Positions 14,362 through 26,530 of a stretch of 64,000 nucleotides of DNA are shown piece by piece. Under the pieces are notes generated by a model. It had not been told where the DNA came from and ran no database searches. It saw only the letters and a program-made list of their open reading frames with translations. How positions within the stretch are numbered: position 1 is the stretch's first letter; every line of letters starts with the position of its first letter. The translations under genes were made by a program, and so were the position numbers. The stretch is from Trichobilharzia szidati (taxonomy: Eukaryota > Platyhelminthes > Trematoda > Strigeidida > Schistosomatidae): contig OX235275.1 of NCBI GenBank assembly GCA_944472155.2, positions 29,254,865-29,318,864 on the forward strand, read 5' to 3'.

Positions 14362-17300
14362 TGAATACAAACTGTGGCTATCTAAATAGTTCAGGTAGGC
14401 GTAAGTCACTGTGCCCATAACGGAACACCTGATCTCTCAGTAGATTGTAATGCAGGCGATTTGTGGAAGTCAGTTCGGTGGAGACCGGAAATCAAATGAA
14501 GCAACCACATAGTGTGAGCAGAAACCAGTGTTGCACTGCACAGTCAGCATACTGTCAGACATGCTCGTAATCACTACTAGGTTGTCGTGTCCTTCTGAAA
14601 CGCAGACGTCATCTCCTGCAGTCGACAAATACAATTTCTGTCTTCTTTCGTCTTCAATCTCTCGTCCACCTTGTCAGTAGTCAATCACACCAATCACAAA
14701 TAGATGCAATCATCAGAAAAAGACTCTGAGGATGGTACTGCTTTGTGAACAGACTGTTTCAATTCACCATTCGTGAATGGAATTCAATAGGTGTAGAGAA
14801 CCGATCTTGATAGGCAGTATAAATTATGAAATCTTTGTGCACTGTAACCAACTAATTTTGTTAAACAATGATATACACCGTATACTGATATCTTCAGATA
14901 GAAATAATGAAGTGTTAGTGTTTCGTCAGCATCTGGATTTCGTTTTCTTTTCTTTATGTATATTTTCTTGATTGTTTAGCTTGAGAAATATTTTTTTATT
15001 CTTTCTTTGAACAGAAGCGAATTGTTTTGGAGGTGAATGTTAATTATAAATTATTTTTCGATTTAAATATGCTTAACTGCGTGCACTCTATAATTCATAT
15101 ATATTGACGTCTTTGTCATTGCACCTTCCAGTGCCTAAGACACAATACGAAAACCTGGATCCGAATAATGCATTAACAACAAACTTATTAGGAATAACAA
15201 CCGATAAACTGCTGTTAAAATTATCATTAAAAAAGTATCACATTGCAGTTACAAAGATGGAACTGATAACATGAAAATAGCCAGGATGAACTTTTGTGCA
15301 CATTTGTCGACATATAAATAGATAACTTGATCATTTGAAAATAAGTCAAAATGTGCTTTCATCCCAATGCATGTATTATCGAAGTCTTTTCTATCAAAAT
15401 GTGTTGACTGAAATATATGTATTTGTATAATAATATAAATGATAGCGAAGATACACTGACGAGAAAATGTTTCAACCCACGTGACATCAACAATTTGATG
15501 AGTGCTGACATGAATAAATGGAGACAGTGAATAAAATTGACTAGGCAGATGCAACCGAAATAGGCGTCAGAGTGGGAATTTCATATTTGTGGAATACGAG
15601 GTTACAGATAAGGTGTGAAATAGTATTCGGTAGATGCTGAGTAAATTCAAACTGTGCTTTTCTAAGTAGTTCGCGTAGGCGTGAGTCTCTGTGCCCATAA
15701 CGGAACGCCTGATCTCTCAGTTGATTGTAATGCAGGCGATTTGTGGAAGTCAGTTCGGTGGAGACGGGAAATCAAATGAAGAAACCAAATAGTGTGAGCA
15801 GAAACCAGTGTTGCACTGCACAGTCAGCATACTGTCAGACATGCTTGTAATCACTACTAGGTTGTCGTGTCCTTCTGAAACGCAGACGTCACCTCCTGCA
15901 GTCCACAATTACAGTTTCTGTCTTCTTTCGTCTTCAATCTCTCGTCCACCTTGTCAGTTGACAATCACGCCAATCACAAATAGATGCAATCATCAGAAAA
16001 AGACTCTGAGGATGGTACTGCTTTGTGAACAGACTGTTTCAATTCACCATTCGTGAATGGAATTCAATAGGTGTAGAGAAGCGATCTGGATAAATTGAAC
16101 TAATTATGAAAACGTTTTGGACTGACATAAACTAGTATTGTGAAGGAGTGGTATTCGCTGTTTTCCTATTTCGTCGCAGTTACAGAATGATTTTTCATGT
16201 TTTTATTTTGCCAGGTATGACTTGTGTTTAAATGAAAGTTACATTTCTAATTGCTTTTGAGAAATTTAATAATGTGTTTTACTTTAACGTTTAGTGAAAC
16301 ACAAAAATATAAGTAAGAACATATATACTCGCCTATGTATAATTTTTATTATGCTGGATGTCTACGTGTAATATAATGCAACATAAAAGTAATAAGCAGT
16401 TGATTTTATCGAGTCATCAAAAAAGTTGCGAACATGGATCCGTATAATATTGTTATAAATATGTATTGTGGAAAACAACCGATAAACAGCTGGTGAAAGT
16501 ATGAGTAAACAAGTATCCACATGCGATTACAAATATACAGCTGATTTCATGAAAATAGCTAGGATGAACTTTTGTGCACATTTCTCAACAAATACATAGA
16601 TAATTTAATGATAGTAAAAAAATAAGTCCAAATGTGCTCCCATTCGAATGCATGTAGTATCGAAGTCTGATCTATCAAAATATGTTGACTAAATATATCT
16701 GTATATGTATTGTTAAATTATTTAGAGTTAAGATACACCGACTAGAAAATGTTTCAATCCACTCGACATCAACAATTTGATGAGTGCTGACATGAATAAA
16801 TGGAAACAGTTAAAAAACTTCACTGGGCAGATGAAACCGAAATAAACGTCAGAGTGGGAATTTGATATTTGTGGAATATGAGAATACAGATAAGGTGTGA
16901 AATAGTATTCGGAAGATGCTGAGTAAATTCAAACTGTGCCTTTCTGAGTAGTTCGGGTAGGCGTGAATCTCTGTCCACGTAACGGATCATCTGATCTCTC
17001 AGTAGATTGTAATGCAGGCGATTTGTGGAAGTCAGTTCGGTTGCGACCAGAAATCAAATGAAGCAAGCACATAGTGTGAGCAGAAACCAGTGTTGCACTG
17101 CACAGTCAGCATACTGTCAGACATGCTTGTAATCACTACTAGATTGTCGTGTCCTTCTGAAACGCAGACGTCACCTCCTGCAGTCGACAATTACAGTTTC
17201 TGTCTTCTTTCGTCTTCAATCTCTCGTCCACCTTGTCAGTAGACAATCACGCCAATCACAAATAGATGCAATCATCCGAAATGGACTCTGAGGATGGTAC

Positions 17301-19989
17301 TGCTTTGTGAACAGACTGTTTCAATTCACCATTCGTGAATGGAATTCAATAGGTGTAGAGAAGCGATCTGGATAAATAGAACAAATTATGAAAACGTTGT
17401 AGACTGACACAAACTATTATTTTGAAGGAGTGATATTAGCCGTAAAACTTTGTCATCAGAAATCGGGAATGAACCGGGAATTTTGTGGTGTATTTATTTA
17501 TTTGATTTCTATCATCTTTTTCTGTACTTTTATTATTAATTTTAATTTTATTCTTTTATTACCGAAATGCGTAAAACGAAGACAATGATAAAGGTAAATA
17601 TATTTTCTTCTGGTTTTGCTTATATATATCTTGATTTACTTTCTTAAATTATATCTCGAAAAATTGAAAGATTTGGAGATTATACTGATAAGATTACTCA
17701 ATAGCGTAAGAAGATGAATGCGAACAATTTATTTAAAACAAAGTTATTGTGGTGAAAATCCGATAAACTGATGGCTAATATATGAGTAAACAAGTATCCA
17801 AAAGCAAGTACAAATATAGAGCTGACTAAATGAAAATAGCCAGGATGAACTTTTGTGCACATTTGTTAAAATATACATGAATAAACTTATCAAATTAAAA
17901 AGAGTCAAAATTTGCTTTCATTCGAAAGCATGTATTATCGAAGTCTGTTCTATCAAAATGTGATGACAAAAAAAACGTGTATATCAATATTACCGAGAGT
18001 GGTAAACGTTGACGGGAGCATCTGTCAGACAACCTGACCTAAACAAATTAGTGTATGCTGACATGAATAAATGGAAACAGTGAATAAAATTGACTAGGCA
18101 GATGCAACCGAAATAAGCGTCAGAGTGGGAATTGGATATTTGTGGAATATGAGAATACAGATAAGGTGTGAAATAGTATTCGGAAGATGCTGAGTAAATT
18201 CAAACTGTGGCTATCTAAATAGTTCAGGTAGGCGTAAATCTCTGTGTCCATAACGGAACACCTGATCTCTCAGTAGATTGTAATGCAGGCGATTTGTGGA
18301 AGTCAGTTCGGTGGGGACTGGAAATCAAATGAAGCAACCAAATAGTGTGAGCAGAAACCAGTGTTGCACTTCACAGTCAGCATACTGTCAGACATGCTTG
18401 TAATCACTACTAGGTTGTCGTGTCCTTCTGAAACGCAGACGTCACCTCCTGCAGTCGACAATTACAGTTTCTGTCTTCTTTCGTCTTCAATCTCTCGTCC
18501 ACCTTGTCAGTTGACAATCACGCCAATCACAAATAGATGCAATCATCCGAAATGGACTCTGAGGATGGTACTGCTTTGTGAACAGACTGTTTCAATTCAC
18601 CATTCGTGAATGGAATTCAATAGGTGTAGAGAAGCGATCTGGATAGGCAGAACAAATTATGAAAGCGTTGTGGACTGACACAAACTATTATTTTGGAGTG
18701 GTGATATTCGCTTTGTGGCTATGTCGTCATAGGTTCATAGTGTACCACGAAGGCCTTCGTTATCTTTTGGATAACTTACATATTTTATGGAATGTGTTTT
18801 ACGTTAACATTTAAATTTATTTTTATTACTTTCGATTGCAAACTTCAAAGAATGCAGACTTGGTAGGTATACAGTTAAATATATATATATATCCGTTATC
18901 GTGAGGCATTGTCACAAAGATTTTTTCGAACTATTTCAAAATAATCTGGGATAGTGCAGGGAATAACGTGGTTCGTGAACATGTATTACAATAAATGATT
19001 TATAAAAAAATGTGAATAGCAACCGATAAACTGCTGGTGAAAGTATGAGTAAACAAGTATCACCATGCAATTACTAATGAAAAGCTGATTACATGAAAAT
19101 AGCCAGGATGAAATTCTGTGCACATTTGTCAATATATTCATAGATAATTTTATCATATTGAAAATAAGTCCAAATGTGCTTTCATACAAATGCATGTACC
19201 ATCGAAGTGTGTTCTATCAATATGTGTTGACTAAATATATGTATATGTATAACAATATAAATGAGAGCGAAGATACACTGACGAGAAAATGTTTCAACCC
19301 ACGTGACATCAACAATTTGATGAATGCTGACATGAATAAATGGAAACAGTGAATAAAATTGACTAGGCAGATGCAACCGAAATAGGCGTCAGAGTGGGAA
19401 TTTCATATTTGTGGAATATGAGAATACAGATAAGGTGTGAAATAGTATTCGGAAGATGCTGAGTAAATTCAAACTGTGGCTATCTAAATAGTTCAGGTAG
19501 GCGTAAATCTCTGTGCCCGTCAGGGAACACCTGATCTCTCAGTAGATTGTAATGCAGGCGATTTGTGGAAGTCAGTTCGGTGGAGACCAGAAATCAAATG
19601 AAGCAAGCACATAGTGTGAGCAGAAACCAGTGTTGCACTGCACAGTCAGCATACTGTCAGACATGCTTGTAATCACTACTAGGTTGTCGTGTCCTTCTGA
19701 AACGCAGACGTCACCTCCTGCAGTCGACAATTACAGTTTCTGTCTTCTTTCGTCTTCAATCTCTCGTCCACCTTGTCAGTAGACAATCACGCCAATCACA
19801 AATAGATGCAATCATCCGAAATGGACTTTGAGGATGGTACTGCTTTGTGAACAGACTGTTTCAATTCACCATTCGTGAATGGAATTCAATAGGTGTAGAG
19901 GACTGATCTGGATAGGGAGAACAAATTATGAAATCTTTGTCGAAACGTGTATTGTGAAGGAGTTATATTCTCTGTATGCCTATGTTGTC

Positions 19990-20760
19990 ACATAGATGAG
20001 CTTTACTGTCCAGTGTTTGGCTGGATTAATAATGACTTTTTCTATTTTGACTTATTTCATGTGAAATAATCAAATTGAATTAAATTTCACTTTTTTCATC
20101 AATGCAAATCACGAAGACTGTGAAAAAGGTATATCCATTTTGCTAAATATAATAATTTTTGAAGTATTAAGGTATATGTGAAAACAGTATAACCTTGGAA
20201 GGAAAAAACAGTTTTTGAATTACAAGGCTTGCAATATGGTGTGTGAACATGAATCCGAATAATTTAATTATTACAAAGTTATTGTGGAAAACAACCGATA
20301 AACTGCTGGTGAATTTATGAAATATCGAGAATCACCATGCAAGTACAAATATAGAGGTGATAACATGAAAATAGCCAGGATGAACTTTGTGCACATTTGT
20401 CCATATACATGGATAAATTTATCATATTGAAAATAAGTCAAAATGTGCTTTCATCCCAATGCAAGTAGCATCGAATTCTGTTCTATCAAAATGTGTTCAC
20501 CAAATATACATATATATAAACATATATATATACATATAAATATGTATTACAATATTACGGAGAGTGAAGTAACACTGACGAGAGAATCTTTCAACCCACG
20601 TGACATCAACAATTCGATGAATGCTGACATGAATAAATGGAAACAGTGAATAAAATTGACTAGGCAGATGCAACCGAAATAGGCGTCAGAGTGGGAATTT
20701 GATATTTGTGGAATATGAGAATACAGATAAGGTGTGAAATAGTATTCGGAAGATGCTGAG
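19990..20760. repeat. Spacer-plus-flank block, copy B of a distant near-identical pair
   Basis: This is the partner of the block at 13,591-14,361. It feeds directly into the core-deleted unit at 20,628, so the copied material ends close to that deletion. Confidence 0.85.
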
Positions 20761-21000
20761 TAAATCCAAAGTGTGCCTTTCTAAGTAGTTCGAGTACGCG
20801 TTACCTTGTCAGTGGACAATCACGCCAATCACTAATAGATGCAAGCATCACAAAGACTCTGTGGATGACACTGCTTTGTGAACAGACTGTTTCAATTCAC
20901 CATTCGTGAATGGAATTCAATAGGTGTAGAGAACCTATCTGGATAAGCACAACAAATAAGGAAACGTTGTGGACTGACACAAACTATTATTGTTGAGTGG
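20628..21000. repeat. Array unit with an internal core deletion
   Basis: The core starts normally at 20,628. At about 20,802 it jumps from the GTAGGCGT region straight to ACCTTGTCAG. Against the preceding unit (19,505-19,769) this removes about 265 bp, including the landmark. The remaining core also carries more substitutions than its neighbours (for example GTACGCGT and GTGGATGACAC), so this unit appears to be escaping homogenisation. Confidence 0.9.
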
Positions 21001-23341
21001 TTATATGAGCTGTGTGCCTACGCAACACTGATTAAGATTGAACTGTATTGTTCTTCGTTGTCTTTTCTATATTTTATTTATTTATCATGAATATATTCTA
21101 CAATATTTTAATTCAAAATGACATTTTCATATTTCTCAATGTAGTTAAGACAAACTGCGTGAAAAGTAAGTATTTTCTGGAGAAATTTCTCATTTTGAAA
21201 GATTGCTGAATTATATTTATAAAAATTGAAAATTGGAAACATCATGGAATTAAGACACCCTATGTTCCAAAAATATTGTGTTTACATGCATCCGAATAAT
21301 TTATTTACAAAAACGTAATTGTGGATAACAATAATCAAACTGCTGGTGAAATTATGAGTAAACAATCATCACCATGCAAGCACAAATGCACAGCTCATTA
21401 CATGAAAATAACCAGGATGAACTTTTGTGCACATTTGTAAACATATACATAGATAAGTATATCATATTGAAAATATGTCAAAATGTGCTTTCATACAAAT
21501 GCTTGTAGCATCGAAGTCTGTTCTATCAAAATATGTTAACTGAATATATATGATTATGTACAACAATATTATTGAGAGTGAAGACACACTGAGGAGAAAA
21601 TGTTTCAACACACGTGACATCAACAATTTGATGAGTGCTGACATGAATAAATGCAAACAGTGAAAAAATTTCACTAGGCAGATGCAACCGAAATAGGCGT
21701 CAGAGTGGGAATTTCATATATGTGGAATATGAGAATACAGATAAGGTGTGAAATAGTATTCGGAAGATGCTGAGTTAATTCAAACTGTGGCTATCTAAAT
21801 AGTTCAGGTAGGCGTAAATCTCTGTGCCCATAACGGAACACCTGATCTCTCAGTAGATTGTAATGCAGGCGATTTGTGGAAGTCAGTTCGGTGGGGACTG
21901 GAAATCAAATGAAGCAACTGCATAGTGTGAGCAGAAACCAGTGTTGCACTGCACAGTCAGCATACTGTCAGACATGCTTGTAATCACTACTAGGTTGTCG
22001 TGTCCTTCTGAAACGCAGACGTCACCTCCTGCAGTCGACAATTACAGTTTCTGTCTTCTTTCGTCTTCAATCTCTCGTCCACCTTGTCAGTTGACAATCA
22101 CGCCAATCACAAATAGATGCAATCATCCGAAATGGACTCTGAGGATGGTACTGCTTTGTGAACAGACTGTTTCAATTCACCATTCGTGAATGGAATTCAA
22201 TAGGTGTAGAGAAGCGATCTGGATAGGCAGAATAAATTATGGAAGCGTTGTGGACTGACACAAACTAGTATTGTGAAGGAGTGATATTCGCTGTATGGCT
22301 ATGTCGTGGAAGGGATAGAATAAACTGGCAATAGCGTCATTTTTTGCTAATTATGTTATATTTATGGATGTTTCTTTTATCATTCCTTTGATAAAATATT
22401 TTTTCGTATATTTGAAAAGATATTTTGAAGAACAAATTTATCCGTAAGAATATATTTTTAAGAATATATATTCTTTGTTTTGATGGGTTGTTCATTGTAA
22501 TATGATGCAGGATTGCGGATATTAACGATTTGAAATTATTCAGCCATTCACATTTTATTTGAACATGTATCCGAATTATTTATTTATTATAAAGCTATTG
22601 TGGAAAACAACCGATAAACTGCTGGTGTTATTATGAATTACCAAGTATCACCATGCAAGTACAAATATAGAGCTGTTGGAATGAAAATATACAGGATGAA
22701 CTTATGTGCACATTTGTAAACATATACATAGATAATTTCATCATGTTGAAAATAAGTCAAAATATGCTTTCATCCGAATGCATGTATTATCGAGGTCTGT
22801 TCTATCAATATGTGATGACAAGATATATATGTATATCTACATTACCGAGAGTTATAAAAATTGACGGGAGCATCTGTCAACCAACCTGACTTAAACAAAT
22901 TAGTGTATGCTGACATGAATAAATGGAAACAGTGAATAAAATTGACTAGGCAGATGCAACCGAAATAGGCGTCAGAGTGGGAATTTGATATTTGTGGAAT
23001 ATGAGGTTACAGATATGGTGGGAAATAGTATTCGGTAGATGCTGAGTAAATTCAAACTGTGGCTATCTAAATAGTTCAGGTAGGCGTAAATCTCTGTGCC
23101 CGTCAGGGAACACCTGATCTCTCAGTAGATTGTAATGCAGGCGATTTGTGGAAGTCAGTTCGGTGGGGACTGGAAATCAAATGAAGCAAGCACATAGTGT
23201 GAGCAGAAACCAGTGTTGCACTGCACAGTCAGCATACTGCCAGACATGGAGAAAAAAATAGTTGTTCTCTGGTGGATCCTTGCCGTTTGGCGAAGTCTCC
23301 CCACTTTCCAAGAGAAAGAAGCGTGTTCCGCTCGTATGATT

Positions 23342-23444
23342 TAGATATAATAGAGAAGATTTGTAGCTCAGGTGGATGATTTTGGTGTGGTTGTGTTCTC
23401 TCAGCTGGATGGTTTGGTTGCGAAGCTTTCATTGCTCTACTGAG
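23342..23444 (+). repeat. Left arm of foldback hairpin
   Basis: This 103-bp arm begins TAGATATAATAG and ends CTACTGAG. It is the reverse complement of 23,475-23,577 apart from one visible mismatch. Confidence 0.9.
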
Positions 23445-23474
23445 CTACATCTTCAGCACATACTTCGAAGTGCG

Positions 23475-23577
23475 CTCAGTAGAGCAATGAAAGCTTCGCA
23501 ACCAAACCATCCAGCTGAGAGAACACAACCACACCAAAACCATCCACCTGAGCTACAAATCTTCTCTATTATATCTA
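23475..23577 (-). repeat. Right arm of foldback hairpin
   Basis: This 103-bp arm is the reverse complement of 23,342-23,444. It abuts the 3' copy of the 13-bp target duplication directly. Confidence 0.9.
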
Positions 23578-23950
23578 ACTGTCAGACATGCTTGTAATCA
23601 CTACTAGGTTGTCGTGTCCTTCTGAAACGCAGACGTCACCTCCTGCAGTCCACAATTACAGTTTCTGTCTTCTTTCGTCTTCAATCTCTCGTCCACCTTG
23701 TCAGTAGACAATCACGCCAATCACAAATAGATGCAATCATCAGAAAAAGACTCTGAGGATGGTACTGCTTTGTGAACAGACTGTTTCAACTCACCATTCG
23801 TGAATGGAATTCAATAGGTGTAGAGAAGCGATCTGGATAGGCAGAATAAATTATGAAAACGTTGTGGACTGACACAAACTAGTATTGTGAAGGAGTGATA
23901 TTCGCCGTATCCCTATATCGTCAGGGATAGAAAATGTGATTTCAAGTTCT

Positions 23951-25540
23951 GCGTTTGCTCTGAAAATATTTTATTTCTTCGGAGTTTTCTAAATCTTTTT
24001 ACTCCATGAAAATCCTGTTGATGTTTTTAGTCATTAATCTCCTATTTTTTCTTTTTAAGTTTTAATTTTTTGTTTGTGTTCTGTCGTTTTGTGTTGATAT
24101 TATTCTTCAACTATTAGGGCTAGCGCACTTTTCGTTATATTTTCTTGCATATTATTTTGTTTTATTATATTATATTAACGTGTTTATATATTTTTTGTTG
24201 CATTATTTTTTTCGTTTGCTTTTCTCTATGATATTTTGAATGTTTGTTTCCAATTTCAAACTGACAATAATTTTTTTTTGGTTATTCCATACCTTCACTT
24301 ACTGCCAACCTTGTTTCTGTCAACATGTATAATCAAATTGTATTGCGTCGGTATCAATTTTACTAACCTCGCGTGTGTAGTCCTCTTCTTCCTAGGTTGT
24401 TTATCTTCTTCGATATATGTCATATTCATGTGGCCTAATCAACACACATCTCTTGTTTTATTTGTAGAAGGCGCTTAGCAGTTGCTTCGTGTTATCTTCG
24501 CGTTGTGACTTCTGATTTACTCAGTCGCTTGCATGATGTCCGACGAGAATTGTACTCTTTTGTTCAATTACACAACAAATTAATATAAACGTTTCCAATT
24601 TCACTTAAACTATGTAGTTGTAGTTTCTAATATTTCAAATGTTTGGTTTTTTTCAAAGTTAACTAATAAATAACAATATTTCCCAATCCATCTTTATTAT
24701 ATCATCTTCCTGCATTGGTCTTTTTATCACTGAAAGGTATCTGCTGATAGGCAGCTCCACCGTATCGATATTCTCAGTGAATAGTTTCCAGAGTTTACTT
24801 ATAGTCTCTGCGTTATGTGATTGTGTATGTAAAAAACTTTTAATAGGTGACAAAGGACGCATTCTCAATGGGATTCCTTGTATTAACTTGATGATTGTGA
24901 TGCAAACTCTCGACTGGGCAAAGTAAGTTCGAGAACGCCTGCACTTAACAAATATTTCAGTCAGTATTTGTTGATGGCGCTTTCGGTTTCCATATATCGT
25001 TTTGCGTACTCAAATAACAGGCCTCATATTGTCGATGTCTTTTAGTAAATCATTTGAATAAGAAGGCAATCTTGTGTCCGAATTTGCACGAATCTTACTT
25101 ACTTGCTTCGGTCAACGTCAACGGGAAATTATAAATCAGAAAGGGATTAGCTTGTTACTTAAAGTTATCTGCTAAGCATCAAAATTCATAAGCAAACACA
25201 AGAAAGACACTAAAGATTTTCAATCGGAGTGTCACAAACATCTCCACGATCACACCACTGATTACACCAGAACAGTTGGCATCTTGTTGTATAAAGAAAA
25301 ATGTTTGAAGTTCGGTTGAGTGGAACTTTGCTATGTGTAAAATATATTATTTGGCATCCTTTATTCGCGGACTCACTTATCATTCTTTTTAACAAGCAAG
25401 GTGCAGAAAATGAAAAATACAGAAATTATAATAATTTTAGTCAATTGAATATTTTAAACTAATAAACAACAGGAAAAATTCTTAAATGAATGACACCTGC
25501 TAATGCTCACAGAGAATAAACTTAGAGGCACAACAGTAGA
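23951..25540. other. AT-rich unique DNA, no gene seen
   Basis: Past the array the sequence becomes T-rich on the plus strand up to about 24,660, then mixed AT-rich. The short ORFs here (80 aa or less) have low complexity, no recognisable motif and no supporting context. I see no RNA gene or clear mobile-element remnant. Confidence 0.5.
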
Positions 25541-26530
25541 GACGTATCCTCTCACCAAACGTAGTAAAAGGGTTCAAGCATGCATTTTCTGAATTCATAA
25601 GAAAGCCTGATAATGAACAATAAATACGAGGAGTGACTTCCTAATAAGGTTAAATTTGACAAAATGGAGGATGGAAACATCTTCCAGAACGCCGAAGACT
25701 ACCGATTATTATGAGTAGTTGGAAATCAAAGTGAGAAATGGTGTGACAGTAAAATACCAAAATGAAAAGCTACACATATGTTAAGTTGTAATCAAAAAGC
25801 GAATCCGTTTCTCAACCTGAATTTTAGTCCGCCTTGACTGAAAGCTAGAGTCGTAGAGTTTCGCCAGTTATGAACATCACACTGAAGATGTCGAAGTCAT
25901 TTAGAGAATCATGGAAATTCGAGAGGCATGGTGAGTTTTATTTATACTAGAATACAATCGTCAAGGCGAAAATTCTTTGAGGCTACCAGGTTTCATCCCG
26001 ATGACCATCGTGTCACAAGATGATCGTGTTATCTTCTAGTCACTGGATGAGGTACCAGTATCCTTTGATTCCTAATCCATATCTCTGTATATACTGCCGC
26101 CACGATTATCCTGTAGCATTGATGAGCTTTTGCTCTCACTCATCGTCGCCAAATGATTGAAGCTTGTATTTTCTGAATTCATAAGAAAGCCTGAAACGCA
26201 CCCATATTATGATGCGTGACATACTAATAGGAATATATTTTGACAAAATGGAGGATGGAAACATCCTCGAGAATGCGAATTCATCCTCAGTATTATGAGC
26301 AAATGGAAATCAAAGTGGTCATTTGTGTTAACGCAAGTTTCTCACATTAGGAGCTTCACGAAATTCAGTTGTATATTGGAAGTGCTTCCTATTTTCAGCC
26401 TCATTTCCAGAATGCCATGAATGAATGCTGATATTAGCATCACACTGTATACGTGGAATCGTTCAAATTCGAGAGGCACGGTGTATCTAATTTTTACTAG
26501 AATATAATCTTCAAGGCGTAAATCCTTTCA
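25541..26530. repeat. Two decayed direct repeats, about 584 bp apart
   Basis: The segment around ATTTTCTGAATTCATAAG at 25,584 recurs at 26,168. The following GACAAAATGGAGGATGGAAAC (25,659) recurs near 26,243. The tail CGAGAGGCA...ACTAGAAT (25,930) recurs near 26,472. Spacing and order are kept but many substitutions separate the copies, so the duplication is old. The first copy is followed by a segment (25,982-26,205) also found in both palindrome arms. Confidence 0.75.
25982..26205 (+). repeat. Dispersed repeat, copy outside the palindrome
   Basis: This 224-bp segment runs from the CTACCAGGTTTCATCC part to the GAAAGCCTGAAACGCACCC part. It matches 53,408-53,630 in the same orientation and 39,113-39,318 inverted. 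It carries a short hairpin around GATGAGC-TTTT-GCTCTCACTCATC. It is probably a fragment of an unidentified dispersed element. Confidence 0.8.

Larger units (their letters stand above)
23249..23577. mobile_element. 329-bp foldback (MITE-like) insertion in the last array unit
   Basis: The insertion interrupts the core exactly inside ACTGTCAGACATG. That 13-mer lies on both sides (23,236-23,248 with one mismatch, and 23,578-23,590), as expected for a target-site duplication. The insert has a unique left part of about 93 bp. It then has two 103-bp inverted arms, 23,342-23,444 and 23,475-23,577, separated by a 30-nt loop. I see one mismatch between the arms. Transcribed, it would form a near-perfect long hairpin. 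There is no coding capacity; short mirror ORFs on the two strands simply reflect the arms. It could be a non-autonomous element or a processed inverted transcript. The family is not recognised. Confidence 0.85.
1..23950. repeat. Tandem array of 19 units, about 1.28 kb each
   Basis: An invariant landmark (GTTGCACTGCACAGTC) recurs at 362, 1645, 2923, 4247, 5528, 6803, 8087, 9370, 10650, 11946, 13225, 14530, 15810, 17092, 18363, 19632, 21943 and 23215, spaced 1,269 to 1,324 bp. One further unit lacks it because of a deletion. Each unit has three zones. A core of about 625 bp, from CATGAATAAATGG to ACTGACACAAAC (61 to about 685 in the first unit), is nearly identical throughout. The flanks are moderately conserved. 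A spacer of about 300 bp is AT-rich and differs in almost every unit. The array begins before the window and ends near 23,950. Reading frames in the core open and close with single-base differences between units, so it does not look protein-coding. It is best described as a complex satellite. A tandem array of non-coding RNA genes is possible but unproven. Confidence 0.95.

Noticed and set aside
1..23950. Hammerhead ribozyme in the satellite unit
   Set aside because: GCTGACATGAATAAATGGAAACAG-like stretches and the minus-strand CTGATGATTG variants lack either a correct CTGANGA spacing, stem II or a following GAAA. No full core can be folded.
1..23950. CRISPR array
   Set aside because: Repeats are over 1 kb, the context is eukaryotic, and there are no short repeat-spacer units or cas genes.
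24236..24478. 80-codon ORF in T-rich DNA
   Set aside because: Its composition is driven by T-runs. It has no homology I recognise and no context.
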